A DNA stretch of 64,000 nt from Prostheceraeus crozeri (GCA_907163375.1 CAJQUW010016121.1:1-64000), one strand, 5' to 3'; shown: positions 43,646 through 54,944, counted from the first letter of the stretch. Numbers and translations are program-made. The notes: generated by a model from the letters alone, not told the origin.

Positions 43646-45665
43646 TAGAGCCCGGAACTTCAGGCAAAATGCCATAAATGCCAAAAAATGCCTTATACGG
43701 TAATTTTTTTAGTAAAATGCCTTTTTTAATTTTTGAGTGCTTTAGATGCCTGAAATGCTTTCTTAACAAACAATTAGAGAAACGAATGGTTTCTGATTGG
43801 TTTAATTTTGCGCTACCCAGCTAACTTTCTGCTGAGCGTGCAAATGCAGACTGCGTTGCATGACGAGAATGTATGAACCCCGTTGAGAAAACCGTGCACG
43901 CTGAGCGCTAGGAGACGTCACCAGCTTGTCTCTATGGTTACGATCACCTTTTCCCTCCAACGTGACTGTTGCTTTCATTCGACTGCGCAAGCGTTATCTG
44001 TGAGTGTCATTTCAGCGAATCTTCCGTCGAATTTTATTCTGGACGTATACCATAATGCTTAAAGAAAGGGCGACGGTACAACATAGACTGACGAATTTCA
44101 TTAAAGAGTTTGGTGAAGAGATATTTTTGTCAGATGGATCAATTTTATTTTGCAAAATCTGTGACAAGGCCGTGAACTACGAAAAAGCATTTCATAACAC
44201 AGCATCTCGCCGGAGGAAGGCATTCCAGCCTCGCAGCAAAGCGTTCGAATCAAAAGTCTTCCACCATCACTTCTCTCCTCAAGCCTGCGCTGCAAGCGAT
44301 TGGGAAACAGTCACAATTTTCGCTAGATCTTTGCAACGCATTCGTGTCCTCGAGTATGCCTCTTTGGAAGTTGGAAAATCCTGCATTGAAAGATTTCCTG
44401 AGAAAATATACCAAGGAAAATGTACCGTCAGAATCAAGTATACGCAAAAATTATATCGACGTTGTGTAGCAACAACGGATGGAAATAATTCGAACCGCTG
44501 TGAGTGAAAATTACATATTGTGTTCAGTTGATGAAACGACTGATGCTACTGGACGCTACGTTGTGAATGTTGTCGTCGGAACACTTGACGTACACCACTC
44601 GTCGAAGATATTCTTGCTTGCGTGTGCAACAGTAGATAAAACCAACAGTTCAACTGTTTCTCAAGTCTTTACCAACGCGTTGGTCCTCTTGTGGCCTAAT
44701 GGTGTGCAGCACAATCGTGTTCTTCTTTTCGTGACGGATGCAGCAGCGCACATGAAAAAGGCAGGACACGCACTCAAGATCTTGTTTCCATCAATGCTGC
44801 ATGTTACTTGCCTAGCGCATGCATTTCATCGCATTGCCGATGAAATTCGCCGACCGTTTCCCGATGTTGACGCTCTTATAGCCAATGCAAAGAAAATATT
44901 TTTGAAGGTTCCAAGACGTGTGCAAATGTTGAAGACAGTTGCGCCAAATCTGCAAATGCCACCACAACCCGTAATTACTCGGTGGGGGACGTGGATCTCA
45001 GCGTCTTTGTACTATTCCAAGAATTTTGAGGAATTCAAATCTGTCATGGAAGAACTGGATGAAATGAATCCGCTTCAATTGCAATCACAAAAAATTTGAT
45101 CCAAAAACATTCTGTCAAACAGGAGTTGGCGTACATCGCGACACATTTTGCGGTTTTACCTGACGGAATCCAATTCCTTGAAAAGCAGAACGAGCCTTTG
45201 GTCTCTATGCTCAACCAAGTCGACGACCTTCGACAGCAGCTGATGTCTGCCACAGGAAATAGAGGCGAAGCCATTCGGGCGAAATGCGAGAGTGTGATCG
45301 CGTCAAATCCAGATCTCCACGTTTTGAGAGCTGTATCAGCGACATTGCAGGGCGAAATTCAGGACAATGCAACTACATGTAATATTCAAATGACTCCTAA
45401 AATTATGGCATGCTTTAAATTTGCTCCGAAAGCATCTGTGGACGTTGAGCGTTCTTTTTCAACTTTGAAGAATATTCTGAGTGACAGGAGGGAGTCCCTA
45501 TCATTCGAAAACTTAAAAAAGTTGTTAATAATTGCATGCAATCCCATGTAAAATTTGTGAAAATGAATGCCTTTTTCTGGATTTTTAGTGCCAATTTTTG
45601 ATTTCTTTAATACCTTTTTACCTGCCTATTTTGTCTGTTTTTAGTGCCTGAAGTTCCGGACTTTG
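43646..45665 (+). mobile_element. hAT transposon with terminal inverted repeats and 8-bp duplication (2,020 bp)
   Basis: Left end TAGAGCCCGGAACTTCAGGC (43646); right end, in reverse, CAAAGTCCGGAACTTCAGGC (45665). The flanking octamers are identical: CTAATAAC at 43638-43645 and 45666-45673. Subterminal AATGCC words are repeated on the left and recur near the right end, likely transposase-binding sites. The element carries a frameshifted transposase and is complete at both termini. Confidence 0.93.
44055..45551 (+). pseudogene. hAT transposase, CGGBP1-like type, two frameshifts
   Basis: ATG at 44055 opens a BED-like zinc finger region (LSDGSILFCKICDKAVNYEK). A frame change near 44185 follows, and the new frame supplies the expected QHL of the finger and runs on to the catalytic part. 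SVDETTDATGRYVV (near 44525) carries the first Asp, LLFVTDAAAHMKKAG (near 44730) the second, and HVTCLAHAFHRIADEI precedes the helical insertion. A second frame change lies near 45075, after which KASVDVERSFSTLKNILSDR (near 45430) is the hAT C-terminal dimerisation motif. The zinc finger and overall shape resemble the element group that gave rise to vertebrate CGGBP1. Two frameshifts make it inactive, but the intact termini mean it could be moved by a transposase from elsewhere. Confidence 0.85.
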
Positions 45666-45799
45666 CTAATAACATTAACAAATATTAAAGTAACAAATTG
45701 ATAAAGTAATAAATTTCCCAATGTTCCCCGATGAACGGGAAAGCTATGCATCGATTGCAAATACTGCATTCTCTCTTTTTATGACGCACTCTCAAATAA

Positions 45800-45925
45800 T
45801 GACTCTCTCTCTAATAGTGACGCAGTCTGATAAATGTCTAGAAAATAATGACGCACTATCTATTAGTGTCTAATACGCACTAGTGACGCGTCCTCAATTT
45901 ATGACGCACTGTGAAAAACGGATAA
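45800..45925. repeat. Degenerate short repeat of ATGACGCACT words
   Basis: TGACGCACT or close variants occur about six times between 45780 and 45915 at irregular 20-35-bp spacing. Confidence 0.5.
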
Positions 45926-46771
45926 TTAGCTATGACCCATGCGACACTACAAGAGAAAATACATAACGTACATGTACATCGATATTTGACTGTTGTGTGG
46001 TGCGGTCGTGTTCTGAGGCGCTCCTGATATCTGGAATCGGTGTATGTGGTTTTGTGCTTTCTGGTTGGTCTTTCTGGAGATTTTTGGCATCGTCTTGTTC
46101 GTCGTTCTGTGATCTACGCTTTCCCATCGTCGGTTTTTCTCCACAGTGTGAATTCTTTGCCCAGGAGGGACTTCTTTCCCGTGGTGTCGTCGTCGTCGAT
46201 CATCGCTCACATTGTGTATTCGTCACCTAATTTTCATGCTTGCTTGTTCTTCGGACACTGGAATTCCCTTTTCATCGCTGACCGTCAAGCACTGAGCTCG
46301 TCGGATATCTATGCTGTTGTTATCGTAAGTCAGAGAAACAATTAGCTGGTTATTTTTGGCATCTCCAAGGCCCCCTCTCGTCAAAATTTTACGCGATTAT
46401 CGATTTCTTATCATTAAAGCCTGAATTTAATGAATGGTATATGATCTGCAGTGTCAAGCTTGGATTTACCCAGTGTCCGCCTGTCCAACGGTTTGGATTT
46501 CCCCTGTATCATTGGTATCTATATCATTATCTACGTCATTATCGTGTATCCAAAGATATTTTGCATCAGCTTCGACGATCCAACTTGCCTTCGTTTTCGC
46601 CAGCTGATTTCATTAAGTCACAGCTGATTCGCGACGATTTGACAGAAGTTCTGAAGGAACCCTTATCGGCTGATCATTAATTTATTGATTTTTTCTCTAC
46701 GTCATCAAAACGTCATTCCTCGTGTCATCATACTTCATCTACGAAGTGTGTCTCTGTGAATTCTTCTGATC

Positions 46772-47590
46772 ATGTCATCAATCAATAGTGATTCGATTTT
46801 AACAATGACAGACAATGAGCTGCTTGGTCGGAAAACCAGCATAAAGAAAGATGACCTTATCGGGGCATTACTGACTTTGCGGCAACAAAAGCCAATCTCT
46901 AGTGCGACACCAAATATTGCTAATATCGATGACATCTATCAGATGTTCGATAAACTTTTGAACGAAAAACTATCACCTTTCCTAACCACTCTTTCAAATT
47001 TAGTTTCCAAGGTCGATAACTTGCAGGAAAATTATACTAAACTGCATGAATCTTTGTCAATTAAAATTAATCATCTTGAAAACAAATACCGTGAACTAGA
47101 GGGACATTTTCACGATTTGCAGACCGCTACACAATCCTTTACAACTGATATATACAACGAATTAGACAGAAGAAAATGGCGGGAAAATAACCTAATTGTT
47201 CGTGGTATTGATGAGGTGATGTCTGGGACTTTGAAAGAAAGAACAGAACATGATACGAAGAGAATCGATGATTTATTTGGGGAGATGAATGTTTACCCTG
47301 AGGTTTCGGAAATACGGCGAATTGGAAGATCTAATCAGAATGGTAATCGGCCGTTGAGAATAAGGCTGAAGCACACGGATGATAAGTTCAGTGTCCTCAA
47401 AAGAGCCAGGCATCTTCGAGAATCAGAAACCTTCAAGAGGGTCTTCATCAATCTTGATCTCACTCCTGCGCAACAAATGCAAAATAAGATCCTACGCGAT
47501 GAGGTTCAGAAACGGAGACAGAATGGTGAAGATGTCATCATCCGCAATAACAGAATTGTTCGAAAGAGTGCTATCTCGGGTTTTCATTGA
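46772..47590 (+). CDS. LINE ORF1 protein (coiled coil plus RRM-like nucleic-acid-binding region)
   Basis: An intact 272-codon frame from ATG at 46772 to TGA at 47588-47590. Residues about 60-125 form a Leu/Ile-rich coiled coil, as in trimeric LINE ORF1 proteins. ENNLIVRGIDEVMSGTLKER (near 138-157) begins the RRM-like part, followed by SEIRRIGRSNQNGNRPLRIR and a basic C-terminus. It binds element RNA in ribonucleoprotein particles in related LINEs. The stop overlaps the opening of the endonuclease frame by four bases (TTGA at 47587-47590). The 14.7-kb element has a shorter relative. An intact ORF1 implies the copy is fairly young even though its RT is broken. Confidence 0.8.
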   Translation: MSSINSDSILTMTDNELLGRKTSIKKDDLIGALLTLRQQKPISSATPNIANIDDIYQMFDKLLNEKLSPFLTTLSNLVSKVDNLQENYTKLHESLSIKINHLENKYRELEGHFHDLQTATQSFTTDIYNELDRRKWRENNLIVRGIDEVMSGTLKERTEHDTKRIDDLFGEMNVYPEVSEIRRIGRSNQNGNRPLRIRLKHTDDKFSVLKRARHLRESETFKRVFINLDLTPAQQMQNKILRDEVQKRRQNGEDVIIRNNRIVRKSAISGFH

Positions 47591-48630
47591 GTCTTTTACC
47601 GCTACCTAGATATCCTTCTATTCTCCTAATAAATTCTCAATCCATTATACGTAAGCTCGATGAACTTTGCGCACTTACTTCTTCCCTCCACCCGGACATA
47701 ATAATTATCTGTGAAACCTGGCTTCACATAGACATTGATGACCATCTCCTGGCTATTCCTGATTATTCGAGTTTTTTTCGCCATGATCGAGATGACGGTA
47801 GACGGGGAGGTGGTGTCTGCGTGTATGTACGTGATGGTTGGAAATGTGAAAGAATCAGATTTAGAGAAGATGAATCGGCAAAGACTGAACATATTTGGCT
47901 AAAATTCCCACGATCTGGTATCGTATTATTGGCAATTTATATTCCTCCAAATATCAGTACTACTCAATTCCACCATATCAGTGAATCGATAATAAGCAAT
48001 TCTGATGCCATTCTGAACACTATGCCTGAAAGTGAGCTTCTAATTGCGGGCGATTTGAATCAATGGTCACTTAACTCTCTAGAAGTAAACCTCAGAATTA
48101 GTAATGTCGTGAATGCCCCTACCCGTGGTTCATCAACGTTAGACAAAATCCTGATGTCCAAACTTCTTTTGGAAAGTTACGGTCAGCCTGTCATTACACC
48201 ACCACTCGGAAATTCGGACCATTCTTCCGTGTACCTTCCATCCAATGACAAGCCACTTAATGTAATGCGTTTTGTGAAGATTTTTGACTATCGACAGAGC
48301 CACGTTGATAACTTTATAAATGCCTTGCAAGTCTTTCCTTGGCATTCTTTCTATCGTATGACAACATCTTTAGAAGAGAAATGCCTCTTCTTCCATGAAA
48401 TCATCGATAATGCAAAAACTCTAATACCTAGCAAATTTATTCCAATCAGTAACCGCGATAAGCCGTGGATAACACCCGTAATCAAAGATCTCATCAACAA
48501 ACGGTTTGAAGCTTTTCGAGCCGGAAATTTTGCTTTATACACTCACTATAAATCAAAGGTTAAATCTCAAATATCAATGGCAAAACTCAACTGGTGTACT
48601 AACACCCGCAGTACATCGTCAATAATGTAA
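47587..48630 (+). CDS. LINE APE-type endonuclease domain (5' part of ORF2, prematurely stopped)
   Basis: The frame opens at TTG 47587, overlapping the ORF1 stop, with no early ATG, so reinitiation at a non-AUG codon, a -1 shift, or loss of an ancestral ATGA overlap are all possible. It shows the full APE endonuclease series: LLINSQSIIRKLDEL, IIICETWLH (catalytic Glu), RRGGGVCVYVRD, LIAGDLNQW, STLDKILMS and LGNSDHSSV (catalytic Asp-His). This domain nicks the target for target-primed reverse transcription. After about 347 codons the frame meets a stop at 48628-48630, and several stops follow before the RT resumes. The nuclease domain itself looks undamaged. Confidence 0.85.
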   Translation: MSLLPLPRYPSILLINSQSIIRKLDELCALTSSLHPDIIIICETWLHIDIDDHLLAIPDYSSFFRHDRDDGRRGGGVCVYVRDGWKCERIRFREDESAKTEHIWLKFPRSGIVLLAIYIPPNISTTQFHHISESIISNSDAILNTMPESELLIAGDLNQWSLNSLEVNLRISNVVNAPTRGSSTLDKILMSKLLLESYGQPVITPPLGNSDHSSVYLPSNDKPLNVMRFVKIFDYRQSHVDNFINALQVFPWHSFYRMTTSLEEKCLFFHEIIDNAKTLIPSKFIPISNRDKPWITPVIKDLINKRFEAFRAGNFALYTHYKSKVKSQISMAKLNWCTNTRSTSSIM

Positions 48631-48808
48631 CGAATAAGAAAAAGAGGAACCCTATTTTCAAGATTCTGTCCAGTTCAATTCTACTCTTGAAGCTGTTACT
48701 CACCTAAATGACACCTTTACAAATAATTTCTCTGGCCCTACGCTTTGGCAAGAATATTCCTTTGCCCCTGAAATGATGAGTTGAACAGACTCTGGATGGC
48801 AAGATGAT

Positions 48809-49551
48809 TCAGTGTCGCTGAAATTGAGGATTGTCTTTTCAGGCTAAAGACAAGCAAATCAGCCTTGTTAAAGCAGCTCGAGAAGTTCTGGCATTGCCTT
48901 TCGGTCCTATCAAGAAGTGTTCCATCCACGTGGAAATTAGCTGATGTGACTCCGGTGCCGAAAACAGCGCGTGCAACAATTAACGAGCTCCGGTCTATTT
49001 CTAAACTGCCCATATTTGCAAAAGTCCTCGAAGCCTGTCTTTTGAAGTCCGTCAAACCAAAGTTATTGAGTCTCTATGGTCCTAACAGCTTCGGTTTCAA
49101 ACCTGGCACTTCAACTCTTCATGCCCATATTTCCATTCATAATGAATTGACAATTAATTTGGATAAACCCAGCAATAGTAGTGTCACGATGATTAGCTTT
49201 GACATAACGAAAGCTTTTGACTCATTAAATCACGGCTGTCTTGTGAGAACTTTACAACGGGGAAATTTGCCTTCGTCATTTGTCCAATGGTGTATAAGTT
49301 ATCTGCAGGACCGCCGTCAAAGAGTCGTGCTGGACTCCAATATAAAGAGTGATGAATCATGTGCCATTTCTGGAGTGCCACAAGGCTCAATCATTTCGCC
49401 TTTCTTATTTGCAGCTCATATGGGCTCTTTGCAATCGTCCAATTTAAATAATTTCATGTTCAAGTACGCGGATGATATTATCACTTTGATTCCTAATGAA
49501 CATATGTCCAATACAACCAATGCAAGACAGCCGCAAAACATCTATTTTTGA
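48809..49551 (+). pseudogene. LINE reverse transcriptase, internally deleted and truncated
   Basis: RT sequence resumes at SVAEIEDCLFRLKTSKSA but skips the expected AGPDGIP-type fingers segment and goes straight to LLKQLEKFWHCLSVL, indicating a deletion of about 10-15 codons. Later motifs are good: SFGFKPGTSTLHAH, FDITKAFDSLNHG (motif A), GVPQGSIISPFLF (motif B), MFKYADDIITLIP (motif C, YADD). The frame ends at 49551 soon after YADD, so the thumb and C-terminus are lost to a second deletion before the 3' end. Confidence 0.85.
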
Positions 49552-49829
49552 TCCAAACTTTCCTTGTGCAAAACACAAAGACGATATAATTCATATATAC
49601 CACACTGCACCTCATTGTACAACAATACTTGGACTTAGCATCCAATTTGCGTGTTCTTCAACTTCTGGGAATACTTACTTCGAATATTGAGTGTGTACAC
49701 GCATCAATAACTTTGAAATTTATCGATGTATCATCTCGTAATTTGATCATGTTGCTGTAAACTATCTTCTGTACTGTCTGATTTTCATTCTTACAATAAA
49801 CGAGTATTATTATTATTATTATTATTTGT

Positions 49830-52235
49830 GCATGGGCAAATGCTGTGTATAGCACTCACGTTGCATAACTATTTGCTTCAAACAAGATGCGATTTCGCTG
49901 TTTCCCATATACTAATATTGTTTCAGCAGAATCAACTCCGTGGTTATTCACGTGCGGACCGAAGGCTAAGCCCTTTCTAGAAACATTCGCAGACGAGACA
50001 CACATAAGTCAAAGGAACGTCTGTTAATTTAATTATGTGCACTTGAGCTGCTTTGGAGCTTATACGACCAAAATACTCTCATTCTTTTCGATTATGGCTT
50101 TTATGATTGAAAAAACGCGCTTTTGTCCATCTGTTGATGCTTCTTGGAAAATTGGGCTGATGATCTTTCTCTTAAACTTAAATGGATGAACAACTGTAAA
50201 GAATAGCACAGTGATCGTCATAGACGCGTTAGGGAAACTCTACTGTGTTGACCATGTACTTGCTTTCGTGCTGACCGGCTTGTAGTTTATGACCTGAAAT
50301 GCAATTTATATGATGATTCTTACATACGCAAATTGACCACCCGTTTACCAAACGCTGTAATGAACACAGAAGAGATTTGGTGAAAAAAGAAACCCCCTTG
50401 CGAGCACGGCAATAAGTGCATCAGTTTTCTGAAACTTCCATCTCTCTCTCTTCTACATCAATATTACGGACGAAAGTCGCAATGCAGTGGACTACAGATT
50501 GATCGAATGTCAATTGATCAAACCTCCTTCGCCTGTCATCGCCATAAATATGAACTCCAAAATTTCTAACCACGTAATAGTCCCCAACAAACGTGATGCG
50601 GGTCATCAGATGCTGTTGTACAAATGTAGGCCCATAGAAGTGCCAGTGGCACGAGGCGCTGACCATTTTATTTGTAAATATCTCCATCTTATCTTTGGTC
50701 ACCAATACATGTACATTGTAAAGGAGTAAAGGAGTGGAGAATTTTCACTAAGACTATAACGAGTAGCCTCTTATTTTGTCAGTAAAGAATATTTAAATGA
50801 AAGACAAATAGAGAGACGAATAGTGATGCTGCTCAGGTATGTTGTTCAGATACAGAGCTTTTATTGTCCCTACTATTCAGACAATTTCTATGTTCCTTGC
50901 GGAGATTATGAAATGGACGATTAGTATGACGCAAACTGTTGAGTGCACAGTTTACTGCATGAAACAATAGACTACGAAGCGAATTGTGCAATCGAATTCA
51001 TTCTGTAAAATTTGACAAACATCACATTCATGTTTGCTTTTGTTGGATTGTTCATCATTGATACTTTGAGAAAGTAGCTTACCAGGTTGTTAGCAGCATT
51101 GATTGGCAAACTTTATTTTTTAACATTCTTTCTATTTTTCTATTGGTTCTATCACTTATGTAATCAAGACATAGACTGACTTTGCTTGCTTTGTTCGCGT
51201 TATGTTTGGAAGTTTTATTGATGCTTTTGGATTTTTGTTCCCCTTGTTTAATTTCGAATTTGGAAAAATCATTCCTTTTGAGTTTATTTGTTAAAATGCT
51301 GCCGTTCAAAGTGGTATTATCACTGTTAGAAGAACACATATTGGTGACATGCTTGCAACAACTGTCAAAGAAGCTTTAGTTTAATGTAATGACTGATGAG
51401 GCATCCAACTATTTTTGTACAGCATACATGCGTGCCAGAATGAGTAGGTTAATTGTGCCATTAATTAAAAGAGATATCCAAAAATTCAAAGTAAATTCAT
51501 CTGCAATTTTCCGATACCAAACTTTATATCTTAATGGAAGCTGCCACACACATCGATATTGTTGAATAATTATCGAGTCTAGGCCCATAACGATTGCAAA
51601 AAGGAGCATCGATGCCATATTTATTTATAATTTCTAATGATCCCGTTTTTTATCGAGTTTATGAACTATCGCAAATGGTGGGCGCAATGGCCACCCATAG
51701 AGCAGTAGTAGGAAATACGAGTGTTTTGAAACCATGAGAACAAATCTATATACATTTGTCTATAGTAAAGACTATTTTGTACCACAATGTCACCCAAAAC
51801 CTGCTTCATCGTGTCGAGCACTTGCTCGAGTGTTATAGACAAATGTAATATAGATAAGAGTATACTGTATAGATAAGAATAAATGATACAACACGCTAAC
51901 AAAAGACAGTTGTAGTGTAGGTTAAATCAGTGTAGATATTATTACAGGCTATATAAATTTGAAGAAGCTAAAAATGAAATTTGATAATAACGAATCAAAT
52001 ATAAATAATAAAGATAAATTACATTATTTGCTATGAAAGATTACTTCACATTTGAACCGCATTCTTTAATCATTTGATTGAATGAGATGTCGAAGATATT
52101 CTTTCAAACAAAAACGCTTCAATGTAACTGTGAAATAATGTTTTGTTTGGCGATGCACTTTATAATGAGATTTCAAAGAAGGAGCACGACTGAAGATGCC
52201 CAGAGATTTCATATGATCAGAAGAGATCAATAATG
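49830..52235. other. Spacer, no gene supported
   Basis: The frames 50421-50705 (minus), 50487-50729 (plus) and 51079-51339 (minus) are short. The last is Lys/Asn/Ser-rich with SLCLDYISDRTNRKIERM but no known domain. A short palindrome, CGAGCACTTGCTCG, lies near 51815-51828. Confidence 0.4.
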
Positions 52236-52239
52236 CTAA

Positions 52240-52730
52240 GTAAATACAGATGTCCTCAGACTTTAAACTTTGAACACAAAATTCATTAGCAGCCGTTGTT
52301 ACTGCGTTTTTTTTGGCTGCTGATAAGGATGGCTGAACAAGCTGAAGTACTGCAAAAATGACTGCTCTGTGTTTATTTATCCTGACTTGGCCGTGAGAGG
52401 CAGATTTTCAAAAGATTTCAGAGTGACATTTCGCCTGGACATATGAAAGACGTCGTCAGATTTGAACAATTTAAGCACTAAATTCCCTAGCAGCCATAGA
52501 ACTCGCCAGTGCCGCTCGGGATGGCCAAAGCAAGCTAAATAACATCCAGAATGGCTGAGCAAGCTGAACGATTGTACAACATGCTCTGCACTTGTTTACC
52601 CTAGCTTGGCCGTGATGTCTATAATCATAAAATATTGCTGAGTACCAATTCGCCTGGACATAGTAGAAAAGATGTCGTCAGACTTGAATAATTTAAGCAG
52701 TAATTTACGTAGCAGCTGTGGAATGGGTTC
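52240..52730. repeat. Tandem repeat, ~220-bp unit, ~2.2 copies, related to the 18-kb foldback
   Basis: ATGGCTGAACAAGCTGAA (52329) and ATGGCTGAGCAAGCTGAA (52551), TCGCCTGGACATA (52431 and 52650), and TGTCCTCAGACTTTAAAC, CGTCGTCAGATTTGAAC and TGTCGTCAGACTTGAAT mark successive units. The same words occur once at 17.96-18.19 kb. Confidence 0.75.
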
Positions 52731-52828
52731 AACCCATGACGCGCAAAACCTTAGAATTTATAGTTGGTGTGATTAATGACAGAGTATGGTTTACAACAGT
52801 TTCTGCATTCGCTTTCGCTTCTTGCTTA

Positions 52829-53576
52829 TAGTCCGGGAGCTAGCGTGAAGTTGTGCAGGGAACGAGGTAGTACATAAAATTTTCACATAGCATAGTACAC
52901 CTCTAACCTACTGCAAAACTTCGCGTCTGCCGGATCAGATCATTTGCTTTTCAGAAATAGAGAGGATAACACAATCCTATGTATTTCCAGTGGTAAAATT
53001 GTGACATTTAAGGTGTTGACTCCATTTTTTCGAATTTTTGCTCATAAAAGTTACACAGATTGGCATTTTGTTGAACTGGTCATTATAGAAATCATCTACA
53101 GATCAAGATCTTTCAAATGAGGTATCATTCAGTGACAGAGGATGAAGTAAAGTGTACAAACAGACACTTTTCGTTAAAGTATATCAACAATTTTCGTGAA
53201 ATTTCTATGTTAAAATTTGCAGTTACACCAACGAAAAGTGTCTGTTTGCACATCTTACTTCATCCTCTGTCACTGAATGATACCTCATTTGAAAGATCTT
53301 GATCTGTAGATGATTTCTATAATGACCAGTTCAACAAAATGCCAATCTGTGTAACTTTTATGAGCAAAAATTCGAAAAAATGGAGTCAACACCTTAAATG
53401 TCACAATTTTACCACTGGAAATACATAGGATTGTGTTATCCTCTCTATTTCTGAAAAGCAAATGATCTGATCCGGCAGACGCGAAGTTTTGCAGTAGGTT
53501 AGCGGTGTACTATGCTATGTGAAAGTTTTATGTACTACCTCGTTCCCTGCACAACTTCACGCTAGCTCGCGGACTA
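52829..53576. repeat. Near-perfect 748-bp palindrome, ~345-bp arms
   Basis: Left arm TAGTCCGGGAGCTAGCG at 52829; right arm end CGCTAGCTCGCGGACTA at 53576. The arms match almost base for base over their length (for example CGTCTGCCGGATCAGATCAT against ATGATCTGATCCGGCAGACG; AACGAAAAGTGTCTGTTTG near the centre). The loop is about 55 bp (TATATCAACAATTTTCG region). The flanks share TTA (52826-52828 and 53577-53579), a possible 3-bp duplication, so this is probably a foldback transposon. A decayed relative is at 32.26 kb. Confidence 0.9.
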
Positions 53577-53579
53577 TTA

Positions 53580-54235
53580 GCACTCACCGTGAATGATAAT
53601 GTTGTGTAAACATTAGACGTTACGGAGCGGCTTTCAGTGGAAGGGGACAGCTGTAACTCCTACCTCTCGGGTCGCATGTTGCGGATAGCGAACCGCCATC
53701 AGAAATTATGGTTAGCTGCGAATAAACACTCTGTGTTAATAAGCAATCCAGGACCAACAGCGGCGGTTACCGGAAGGTGCAGTGGAAGACGTTTGATATC
53801 ATCGACCTTAAAAAAATGCTGTGTATGCTTGTTGATGGCACCGTGTCAAAGGCGATTGTGACGTCCTCAAAAACCTAGCCGTACAGTGAACAGCAGCAGT
53901 GTAGTACCGTTAAACAATGAAGAATTTTAAGATCAATTAAACAATGAACGTATTTTTCGGACGACAGCACGGAGCAGTCTGGAAATTCTATCTCTGGCCC
54001 TTGTACTGTGGTTTCCAAGAAAACTGGTGTTCGGGATCCTATTACTACAGTCACCAAACCAACCCAAACATGAATTTTGCAACAAACAAACGGCGCCTAG
54101 TCCGGCGTGGTGCTTATCAACGTCAGACGTACGATATGGATGCGACACGCACCGGGGTGCTAAGAATCACGACCGCGTCATGGACAGACGCTACCACAGA
54201 CTTGAAAGTATTATGAGACCAAGCTACTCTATGGC
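53580..54235. other. Spacer, possibly 5' part of the RTE fragment
   Basis: Several overlapping short frames (53637-53861, 53944-54216, 54027-54278). None gives a recognisable endonuclease start, although the sequence directly precedes the RTE endonuclease fragment and may be its decayed upstream part. Confidence 0.35.
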
Positions 54236-54239
54236 TGTA

Positions 54240-54931
54240 CCTATACGATCATTGCTGGAGGCTTTAATGCAAAAATAGGTCACAGTGAAAAGGATGAAAG
54301 ATATATCGGCCCTCACGGAAAGAACGACTGGAATGACAGAGGTGAACGAATGGCTACTTTCTCAGAAGTGAGCAGATTCTACGTCATGAATATCTACTTC
54401 AAAAAGAGATTGGGAAGAAGATGGACATGGATTTCCCCTGATGAAGAAGTTAAAAATGAGATAGATTACATCATGACAAACAACAAGCGCATTATTCAAG
54501 ACGTTAAAGCTATCGGTGTCTCAAAATTTGATATTCTATCCAATCATAAACTCGTTTTGGAGAAAGCCTTCATCAATGGTAAGCATGAGTCAAGATTACG
54601 ACAGGTGCAAGCTCAAATGCGTAAGCCAGAAATGATTAACACTGATGTTTTTTAAACGAGGTGCAATGAAGAAAACTGGAGCAATTCCTCAAACGACACG
54701 AAAAGACTACGAAAATTTTGTCAAGAAACTCACACTCTCGAGAAAAGAGAGCACCGACCCTTCTCAACCCACCACTCGAAACCGCTCCCACAGCATTCGT
54801 CAGATAATTCAGAAACACAACGAACACAATATCCCCTTCTACTTGCTGTTCATTGATTTCGAGAAAGCATTCGAACCCGTAGAAAACAACGCAATTTCAG
54901 AGCGATTTCCAAATAATTGCATGTTGACATA
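54240..54931 (+). pseudogene. RTE-type LINE fragment (endonuclease C-terminal half joined to start of RT)
   Basis: TIIAGGFNAKIG, then YIGPHGKNDWNDRGERM, KRLGRRWTWISPD and NEIDYIMTNNKRIIQDV (54240-54530) match the second half of the RTE-clade endonuclease, where GDFNAKIG, RRWTW and EIDYI are hallmarks. The Asp of GDFN is Gly here. A frame change near 54645 leads to HSIRQIIQKHNEHNIPF and LLFIDFEKAFEPVENNAI, the RT motif A region, and the similarity stops near 54931. About 200 residues between nuclease and RT are missing and nothing after motif A remains. It is a different LINE clade from those at 14.7 and 46.8 kb. Confidence 0.75.
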
Positions 54932-54944
54932 CATTAATTGACTA

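Larger units (their letters stand above)
46772..49828 (+). mobile_element. LINE (CR1/L2/Jockey group) with ORF1, endonuclease, damaged RT and (ATT)n tail
   Basis: ORF1, then APE-type endonuclease, then RT in order on the + strand, ending in a run of ATT at 49805-49827. Microsatellite-like 3' ends are typical of CR1/L2-group elements. The 5' untranslated region probably lies in 45.95-46.77 kb, but its start is not defined, so the span begins at ORF1. Confidence 0.8.

Noticed and set aside
45930-46345. Several overlapping frames upstream of the second LINE
   Set aside because: Mutually overlapping on both strands with no motif; more likely the LINE's 5' untranslated region.
51079-51339. Minus-strand 86-codon frame, Lys/Asn/Ser-rich
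   Set aside because: No recognisable domain, AT-driven composition, and no adjacent exon-like sequence.
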